Assembly (NCBI GenBank): GCA_964522105.1
Contig: CAZFVA010000002.1
Span: 143,708-207,707, forward strand
Length of the DNA stretch: 64,000 nucleotides
Source: JAGOFO01 sp964522105
GTDB lineage: Bacteria > Myxococcota_A > UBA9042 > DTJE01
Direction of reading: 5' to 3'
The position numbers were made by a program, and so were the translations under genes. Shown here piece after piece: positions 58,114 to 64,000 of this stretch. Position 1 is the first letter of the stretch, and each line of letters starts with the position of its first letter. The notes under the pieces were generated by a model that did no database searches, was not told the DNA's origin, and saw only the letters and a list, made by a program, of their open reading frames with translations.

Positions 58114-59652
58114 TTACGCAACAACCCTGTTCAGACGCATGTTTACGGTCGTGCCGACGCCTTCTTTCGAGTCGATTTCGACCGAGCCGCCTGATTCGTG
58201 GGCGACCTGCTGGACGAATGCCAGGCCAAGGCCGGTGCCGCCCGGTTTGGTCGTCGCGAACGGCTCGAACAGGCGCGTCATGTGCGATGCCGGGATGCCG
58301 CCGCCGGTGTCCTTGACCGAAAGAATGACCGCGTCGCCCGTCGTTGATATGTTGATTCCGATGGCGATCGTGCCGCCGTCGGGCTGCGCTTCAAGAGCGT
58401 TGCGCACTATGTTTACCAGAGCCTGCCTTAACTGACCTTCATCTGAAAGCACCTTCAGCGTGTCGTCAGCCGTTGTAACCGTGACCGCCACGCCGGCCGC
58501 TTCAAATTCACCGGCCATGAAATCGCACATTTCCCTTACGACGCCGGTCACGTTGCACGGCCCGATGACGGCCTTCGGCATGCGTCCGAACTGCAGGTAG
58601 TCCTCGGTAATCTCGTTCAGCCTGTCTACTTCGCGCTGGACCGCCTTGATGATGTCGCGGGATCTGTTTCCCATACGTTCGGGCGAATCAAGCATGTCGG
58701 CCAGCAGATCAATATTTAATGATATTGAATTCAATGGGTTACGCACTTCGTGGGCAACCGCTGACGCCATTCGACCAACGACGGCCAGTCTTTCAGTGCG
58801 GACTTCACGTTCCTTTTCGGCTGCCTCGGTCTGACGCCTGGTCCGAAGTGCCTGCGCCAGTAAATTGATGGCTTCGGCCGTTTCTTCGACTTCCCGCGAT
58901 GCCTTGATATGGATCGGGGACAGATTCCCGCTGGCAAGTCTGCGTATCGCAAGGGTTATTTCACCGATAGGCTTGGTCGCATGTATCGCCAGTATCAGAA
59001 TCAAAACCGCCAGGGCCAGCGCCCCGGTTGAAACGGCCAGTATGCCAGTCCACAGCCTTGAACGACGTCCCATCAGGTCGTGGTCGGCTTCCTGCCTGGC
59101 TGATGCAGCTTCCTTTGCGGCCCGCGAAATCGCCAGCCTGACAGGGTGAAGCACCCTTTTAAGTTCAAGCGCGTTGTTGCGGATCGTAGTGGCATCGTCC
59201 ATTGACCCGGTCAGGCGCGCCCGCGCCAGAGTGATTTCTTCTTCTGAATCGACAGGATTTTTCTGACCTGCAGCCACAGGTGTTGTCAGAATCGAAGCCG
59301 CCTTTTTAAGCCTGTTAGTAACCCCGATTCCAAGTTCCGGTGCATCGGCAAGGGACTTCAACGAATTCCGCGCGGTGTGCAGTCTTTGGAAAGCTCTTGT
59401 TTTTACCAGAATCTTGTCGGCCCTTCTTGCGTCGTCCCTGGTGCCGGATTCCAGAAAATCTTCAACAGTGATGATGGTTGATTCAAGTCGCGCAAGCTCT
59501 TCGACAGTCGGCTCCAGCTCCTCGCTGATTAAGGTGATTTCATCAAAAAGGCGCCCGGTGCCGCCCAGCACAATGAACAGCGCTGCGGAAAAGATAATCA
59601 TCTGGGCCAGTTGGGCAAAAGCCACCTTGCCGGACAGCGACAACTTAATCAC
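58114..59652 (-). CDS. Membrane sensor histidine kinase (HAMP, HisKA, HATPase_c)
   Basis: The 512-residue protein has two membrane segments (residues 12-32 and about 200-225) enclosing a periplasmic helical sensor domain. A HAMP domain follows, then the HisKA block with His301 in AHEVRNPLNSI. The ATP-binding domain shows NIVRNALEAQ, KDTGGGIP and GGTGLGLAFV. It should phosphorylate a response regulator, but none is encoded in the window, so it is an orphan kinase here. The spacer downstream of it (138 bases) has no gene. The type resembles NtrB/ZraS-like kinases. Confidence 0.93.
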   Translation of the reverse strand: MIKLSLSGKVAFAQLAQMIIFSAALFIVLGGTGRLFDEITLISEELEPTVEELARLESTIITVEDFLESGTRDDARRADKILVKTRAFQRLHTARNSLKSLADAPELGIGVTNRLKKAASILTTPVAAGQKNPVDSEEEITLARARLTGSMDDATTIRNNALELKRVLHPVRLAISRAAKEAASARQEADHDLMGRRSRLWTGILAVSTGALALAVLILILAIHATKPIGEITLAIRRLASGNLSPIHIKASREVEETAEAINLLAQALRTRRQTEAAEKEREVRTERLAVVGRMASAVAHEVRNPLNSISLNIDLLADMLDSPERMGNRSRDIIKAVQREVDRLNEITEDYLQFGRMPKAVIGPCNVTGVVREMCDFMAGEFEAAGVAVTVTTADDTLKVLSDEGQLRQALVNIVRNALEAQPDGGTIAIGINISTTGDAVILSVKDTGGGIPASHMTRLFEPFATTKPGGTGLGLAFVQQVAHESGGSVEIDSKEGVGTTVNMRLNRVVA

Positions 59653-59702
59653 AGGTCCTCCGCGTCATTGCGCCAGTTTCAAACCCCGGGGCACGTCCCG
59701 CG

Positions 59703-60335
59703 TCATGCTTCACCAGGCTTGAACGACCAGAGCCCCGGTTCAATTCCCGCCTGTCGGAAGGCGGCGATCCAAGCATCTTCCGGTTTTGTCCCGAAAAGGA
59801 TGGCGCGGTTCATCGGCACCGGAAGCCAGTCCCCTTCGTCCAGCTCGTCGTCAAGCTGTCCCGGTCCCCATCCCGCGTATCCCAGACAGAAGATGGCGCG
59901 GCCTGGAAATCCCGCGCCTGTGAACATCTCGAAAACGTCTGAAGACCCCGAGATCATCAGGCCTTCTTCGACCTTGAATGACTCGTCAAGGATCAGTTGT
60001 TCGTCACCGCTGCCCGGTGGCACAGGTTCATTAAGCCCTTTGTCATCAAAGTGGCCTGTTGTAAATATCCGCTCGTTTTCAAATATCAGCCATCCCGATT
60101 CAGGCGACACCGGCCCGCCCAGATAGACCGGCACGTTCGCCAGTCCCGGCGCCCCCGCATCCAGTCCGGCTTCATCAAGCAGTGATTTCAGGTTGTATTC
60201 GGTCGGATGACTGATCACCAGACCCATCGCGCCCTCTTCATCATGCTGGAACAGAAGAATGACGGTTTTTTTGAAGTTATGATCTATAAGTTTCGGTGTC
60301 GCAAGCAGAAATCCAGGTGCCGTGTTTCTTCGCAT
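59703..60335 (-). CDS. algH: AlgH/YqgE-family (DUF179) protein
   Basis: The family pattern is clear: PGFLLATPKLIDHNFKKTVILLFQHDEEGAMGLVIS at the N-terminus, VYLGGPVSPESGWLIF in the middle and FCLGYAGWGPGQLDDEL near residue 150. AlgH/YqgE proteins are about 190-210 residues and cytoplasmic, with unclear function; AlgH was named for alginate control in Pseudomonas. It heads the minus-strand block and is divergent from metH. Confidence 0.93.
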   Translation of the reverse strand: MRRNTAPGFLLATPKLIDHNFKKTVILLFQHDEEGAMGLVISHPTEYNLKSLLDEAGLDAGAPGLANVPVYLGGPVSPESGWLIFENERIFTTGHFDDKGLNEPVPPGSGDEQLILDESFKVEEGLMISGSSDVFEMFTGAGFPGRAIFCLGYAGWGPGQLDDELDEGDWLPVPMNRAILFGTKPEDAWIAAFRQAGIEPGLWSFKPGEA

Positions 60336-60538
60336 TAATGTTTCCCTTCAGGCCCTGGTGCGGGTCGGTCCCGCTTCAAACTAACAGTCGGATTCACAGC
60401 CGATCACCAGCCGGATTCACAAAAGCTGAACCAGACGTCACACTGTATCCCCACCTCACATTTTTTGTCTATTTCCGTTATCTTGTGGCCTGCATGATAA
60501 TTCATGCTGAGCGTGGTGACAATTTACGGGGCGTATCA

Positions 60539-63079
60539 ATGAATCCAAGGGTTTGTGTTCTTGAAGCGGCGCGTAGCCGGACGATAGTTATTGACGGGGC
60601 CATGGGCACCGAGATTCAGAAGTTCGGGCTGATGCCTGCCGACTTCGGGGCTGTCGAAGGCCTGAACGAAATCCTGGTCCTGACCCGTCCGGACGTAATA
60701 GCTGGAATTCATGAGTCTTTTCTGAATGCCGGCGCTGACATAATCGAAACAAATTCATTCAGCGCCAACAGGATTGTGCTTGCTGAATACGGGATAGCGG
60801 GCAGGGCGGCCGAGCTTTCACTGGCGGCTGCCTTGCTTGCCAGGGGCGTTGCTGACAGTTACGAAACGGCCGACAGGCCGCGCTGGGTGTCCGGGTCGGT
60901 CGGGCCCGGTTCGAAGCTGCCTTCGATGGGCCAGATTGATCCTTACGAGATGTATGAAGCCTACCGCGAGCAGGGCGTCGCGCTGCTGCGGGGCGGTGTT
61001 GATATGTTCCAGGTCGAGACGTGTCAGGACCCGCTGCAGGCCAAACTGGCCGTGCTTGGTGTTCGTCAGGCGATGAAGGACGCGGGGCGCGAAGTGCCTG
61101 TTTTCTGTCAGGTAACTGTTGATGCAGGTGGCAGGCTTCTGCTTGGAACCGATGTGACGGCGGCGATGACGACGCTTGCGTCACTGCCGGGGGTCGATGT
61201 GTTCGGGCTGAACTGCTCGACCGGTCCTGATTCCATGTTTCATGTCTTGAAGCAGGTCACGGCCGCCTGTCATCTGCCTGTCGTGGCCCTGCCGAATGCC
61301 GGCCTTCCCGAAAATGATAACGGGCGGCTTGTTTACCGGCTGTCGCCTGCCGATTACGCGGCTCAGGCCGCTTCGTTTGTGACTGAACTTGGCGTTTCGT
61401 TCGTCGGTGGCTGCTGCGGGACAAGTCCGGCGCACATTCAGGCTCTGGCCGAAGCGGTCGCCGGTGTTGTGCCGAAGGCCCGCAAGATTGCGCCGTCGGC
61501 GTCGCTGTCGTCGCTGTTTTCCACTGTGACGATTGACCAGAATCCGAAGCCGCTGATTGTCGGTGAAAGCACAAATGCCAATGGAAGCAAGGCGTTTCGG
61601 ACGCGCCTGATTGAAGGCGACATCGAAGGTATGCTGCAGGTCGCCCGTGACCAGGTCGAAGAGGCTGCCCACCTGATTGACGTCTGTCTGGCAGTCGCCG
61701 GGCGCGATGAAAAGGCCGATATCAAGGATTTTGTGCCGCTGGTCGGGCGCTTTGTCGATGCCCCGATGATGATCGACTCGACCGAGCCTGACGCCATTGA
61801 ACACGCCCTGATGCACTATCCGGGGCGCGCGGTCGTCAACTCAGTAAATCTGGAAGATGGCGGTGCGCGGCTTGATCGGATTGCAGCCGTTGCGGCCAGG
61901 CATGGTGCGGCAGTCGTCGCGCTGACTATTGATGAAGATGGCATGGCGATGACGGTGGACCGCAAGGTCTTGATTGCCGGTCGCCTTGTGGAGCGGCTAG
62001 TTTCGCACGGCATCGCGCCGCACGATATTCTGATAGATCCGCTGACGTTTACGATGGCTTCCGGTGACGTGACGCTGCGTGACTCGGCCGTTCAGACGAT
62101 TGAAGGCATCAGGCGTATCAAGGCTGCAATTCCAGGCGTCTTCGTAAGTCTGGGCGTCAGTAACTGCTCGTTCGGCCTGAAGCCTGATGCGCGGCGGGTC
62201 TTGAACAGCGTGATGCTTCATCACTGCATTCACGCCGGTCTTGATGCCGCAATTATCAACGCGAAAAAGGTTCTGCCGCTGGCGTCGATTCCTGAAGAAC
62301 TACGTAAACTTGCGACTTTCCTTGTGTTGAATACGGTCGTCGACGGGCGCGACCCGCTTGAAGCGTTCATGGACGCCTTCGTTGACGGGACGGCGATGCA
62401 GGATAATCTGGCTGGCGTCGCCGCATTGTCGCCTGATGACCGTTGTCGTCGTGCGGTAATTCGTGGCGACAGGACAGGGCTGGCGGACGTCGTCGCGGCC
62501 GCGCTGGAACACAGAAAACCGCTTGAACTGATTAATGAAGTTCTGCTTGACGGGATGCGCGAGGTCGGCGAGATGTTCGGCCGTGGCGAAACGCAACTGC
62601 CGTTTGTGCTTCGGTCCGCTGAAGTCATGAAGGCAGCAGTCGATCTGCTTGAACCGTTGATGACGCGCAGTGACTCGGATTCGAAGGGGACTCTGGTGCT
62701 GGCGACCGTCGTCGGTGACGTACACGACATCGGCAAGAATCTGGTCGACATCATCGTCACGAACAACGGTTACCGTGTCGTCAACCTTGGAATCAAGCAG
62801 ACTGTCGAGGCAATTCTTGAAGCGGCCATCCGCGAAAAGGCAGACGCAATCGGGATGTCGGGTCTTCTGGTCAAGTCAACGATGGCGATGAAGGACAATC
62901 TTGAAGTGTTGGCCCGGGCCGGAGTCAAAATCCCGGTTCTGGTCGGTGGTGCCGCGCTTGATCACGCATTTGTGAAAAACGTGCTGGCCCCGGTTTATGG
63001 CGGTCCGGTCATTTACTGCCGCGACGCGTTTGACGGCTTGAAGGCCTTGGATGGCATCAGGGCCGCCAGGGAAGGTTAG
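60539..63079 (+). CDS. metH: Cobalamin-dependent methionine synthase, core without activation domain
   Basis: The ATG at 60539 is preceded by ACGGGG; the frame extends upstream to 60296 but would overlap algH. In order it has: a homocysteine-binding barrel with zinc cysteines Cys226, Cys292 and Cys293; a pterin-binding domain beginning VGESTNANGS; the cobalamin cap; and the B12-binding domain with DVHDIGK (His729). At 846 residues it ends after the B12 domain and lacks the C-terminal AdoMet-binding activation domain, which is encoded by the next gene. MetH makes methionine from homocysteine using methyl-THF and B12. I saw no cobalamin riboswitch in the 200 bases upstream. Confidence 0.95.
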   Translation: MNPRVCVLEAARSRTIVIDGAMGTEIQKFGLMPADFGAVEGLNEILVLTRPDVIAGIHESFLNAGADIIETNSFSANRIVLAEYGIAGRAAELSLAAALLARGVADSYETADRPRWVSGSVGPGSKLPSMGQIDPYEMYEAYREQGVALLRGGVDMFQVETCQDPLQAKLAVLGVRQAMKDAGREVPVFCQVTVDAGGRLLLGTDVTAAMTTLASLPGVDVFGLNCSTGPDSMFHVLKQVTAACHLPVVALPNAGLPENDNGRLVYRLSPADYAAQAASFVTELGVSFVGGCCGTSPAHIQALAEAVAGVVPKARKIAPSASLSSLFSTVTIDQNPKPLIVGESTNANGSKAFRTRLIEGDIEGMLQVARDQVEEAAHLIDVCLAVAGRDEKADIKDFVPLVGRFVDAPMMIDSTEPDAIEHALMHYPGRAVVNSVNLEDGGARLDRIAAVAARHGAAVVALTIDEDGMAMTVDRKVLIAGRLVERLVSHGIAPHDILIDPLTFTMASGDVTLRDSAVQTIEGIRRIKAAIPGVFVSLGVSNCSFGLKPDARRVLNSVMLHHCIHAGLDAAIINAKKVLPLASIPEELRKLATFLVLNTVVDGRDPLEAFMDAFVDGTAMQDNLAGVAALSPDDRCRRAVIRGDRTGLADVVAAALEHRKPLELINEVLLDGMREVGEMFGRGETQLPFVLRSAEVMKAAVDLLEPLMTRSDSDSKGTLVLATVVGDVHDIGKNLVDIIVTNNGYRVVNLGIKQTVEAILEAAIREKADAIGMSGLLVKSTMAMKDNLEVLARAGVKIPVLVGGAALDHAFVKNVLAPVYGGPVIYCRDAFDGLKALDGIRAAREG

Positions 63080-63095
63080 GGCAGGAGTTCTGTCG

Positions 63096-63881
63096 ATGGA
63101 AACGACGCTGGTTACAGACATTGATCCGCTGAAACTGGGCCGGTTCATCGACCGCAAGGCCTTGTTTCTGCAGCACTGGCGTTTCAGGAAGGGCGGGGTT
63201 TCCGCCGGTGAATGGAACCACCGCGTTTCCGTCGAGCTGGAACCGATGCTGTCGGCCCGCCTCGCCATGTGCTGTGCGCAGGGTGTCTTTGCCCCGAAGG
63301 CAGTGTTCGCGGTCGTACCGGCGTTTTCAACGGGCGATTCGATTGTGCTGCTGGATAATGCCGTTCAGTCAGCTTCAGCCCCTGCGCCTTTCGCGACTTT
63401 TTCCTTCGCCAGAAACCCTGAAGGCCGCTGCATTGCCGACTTTGTCCGCCCGCAGGGGTCGCCTGAAGGCCCTGAATTGACGGGCTGGTTCGCAGCCACG
63501 CTTGGTCCCGGTGTCGCGACCTATGAAGCCGAGCTGCGGGATAAATGCCTGTTCGAAGAATATCATTTGTTTCATGGGCTTGCGGTCGCGATGGCCGAGG
63601 CCCTGGCCGAAGAGATCCATCGTCAGGTCCGCGTCAAGCTCGGGATTTCGCAGCATGACGCCGACACGCCGACCGGCATCGTTCGTGGTGGGTATCAAGG
63701 CCGTCGCTATTCCTTCGGCTATTCCTGCTGCCCCGACCTGTCGCAGCAGCAGACCCTGCTTGACCTGCTTGGTGCCGACCGCATCGGTATCGAACTGACA
63801 TCCGGCTTCCAGATGGTCCCCGAAGTCTCGGTCACCGCCCTGGTCCTTGCCTCCACAGAAGCCGTCTATTTTGCCGGTTGA
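63096..63881 (+). CDS. Separate methionine synthase reactivation-domain protein
   Basis: AGGAG lies 9 bases before the ATG at 63096, which is 16 bases after the metH stop. The sequence matches the C-terminal activation domain of MetH: EEYHLFHGLAVAMAEALAE, the AdoMet-binding block RGGYQGRRYSFGYSCCPDLS, and LTSGFQMVPEVSVTALVL. This domain normally uses AdoMet to reduce and remethylate inactive cob(II)alamin. Here it is a separate 261-residue protein, as described for Thermotoga maritima. It must act on the MetH core in trans. The reductase partner (flavodoxin or other) is not in the window. Confidence 0.9.
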   Translation: METTLVTDIDPLKLGRFIDRKALFLQHWRFRKGGVSAGEWNHRVSVELEPMLSARLAMCCAQGVFAPKAVFAVVPAFSTGDSIVLLDNAVQSASAPAPFATFSFARNPEGRCIADFVRPQGSPEGPELTGWFAATLGPGVATYEAELRDKCLFEEYHLFHGLAVAMAEALAEEIHRQVRVKLGISQHDADTPTGIVRGGYQGRRYSFGYSCCPDLSQQQTLLDLLGADRIGIELTSGFQMVPEVSVTALVLASTEAVYFAG

Positions 63882-63976
63882 TGAACACGTATGGTCCTAC
63901 GCATCCTTTCATGATTTTTCAGACCTGCACCCTGCGATTTGCCCGGTGCTTCAATGTTCCTGCACCGCAACTTCTC

Positions 63977-63985
63977 TGGTATAAT
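63977..63985 (+). promoter_or_regulatory. Extended -10 promoter (TGGTATAAT) for a gene beyond the right edge
   Basis: A perfect TATAAT with an upstream TGn extension is at 63977-63985. The expected -35 region reads TTCCTG and is poor, which is normal for extended -10 promoters. The 119 bases after the reactivation gene contain no other feature. Confidence 0.55.
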
Positions 63986-64000
63986 GCTGCGGCAAGCCGG

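Noticed and set aside
60336..60538. Cobalamin or SAM riboswitch before metH
   Set aside because: I could not find the B12-box or the SAM core motifs in these 203 bases; only a weak -10-like GATAAT at 60496 is present.
60296..60538. Longer MetH start upstream of 60539
   Set aside because: The extension overlaps algH on the other strand and lacks family similarity, while ACGGGG precedes the ATG at 60539.

Overview
The window looks like part of a metagenome-assembled scaffold from a Gram-negative, probably Myxococcota/Bradymonadota-like ('deltaproteobacterial') bacterium. The signs are two lipoproteins built almost wholly of Dictyostelium-type CTDC cysteine repeats, a MopE-type metal-binding insert in a sulfatase-like membrane protein, many secreted lipoproteins, SurA-type chaperones, an outer-membrane-barrel-like protein and O-antigen genes. 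A run of 100 N (15374-15473) with identical 55-base flanks marks an unresolved contig join. This lineage call is inference; no 16S rRNA gene is present.

Layout. 1-11.4 kb: cell-surface region with a left-truncated O-antigen ligase/polymerase, the two cysteine-repeat lipoproteins, and nucleotide-sugar and glycosyl genes (DegT-type aminotransferase, sugar-1-phosphate nucleotidyltransferase, GT4 glycosyltransferase, two SDR sugar enzymes including a LegB-like dehydratase). 11.4-16.1 kb: poorly characterised envelope proteins and a GH114-like lipoprotein broken by the gap. 16.1-29.2 kb: a tightly packed plus-strand block with a secreted tripeptidyl-peptidase-II-like protease, RdgB, a PflX-type radical SAM protein, a paired M16 peptidase, Mfd and two parvulin/SurA-type folding factors. 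A convergent MATE transporter follows.

30.9-45 kb: the core gene-expression cluster, starting at a good sigma70-type promoter. Its order is tRNA-Thr(TGT)-Tyr-Gly-Thr(GGT)-tuf-rpmG-tRNA-Trp-secE-nusG-rplK-rplA-rplJ-rplL-rpoB-rpoC. RNA structures lie at the expected control points: a hairpin in a tRNA spacer, one after tuf, a folded leader before rplJ and a strong hairpin between rplL and rpoB. 45-48 kb holds a helix-hairpin-helix protein and nucleotide metabolism genes (cdd, purine nucleoside phosphorylase, pyrD).

48-60.3 kb: a long minus-strand block. In transcription order it holds AlgH, an orphan histidine kinase, an M49-like metallopeptidase lipoprotein, a TrmA/RumA-type methyltransferase, a tandem PTPS/QueD fusion, RlmN, the sulfatase-like protein, a radical SAM protein and a phospholipase-D lipoprotein. 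60.5-63.9 kb: a split methionine synthase, with an 846-residue MetH core followed by a separate reactivation-domain protein. No stretch over 300 bases lacks a gene. I see no CRISPR array, insertion sequence, phage or attachment site. No single locus is clearly a new system. The most unusual items are the paired CTDC lipoproteins with a shared cysteine-rich tail, the MopE/sulfatase protein with decapeptide repeats, and the tandem PTPS fusion.
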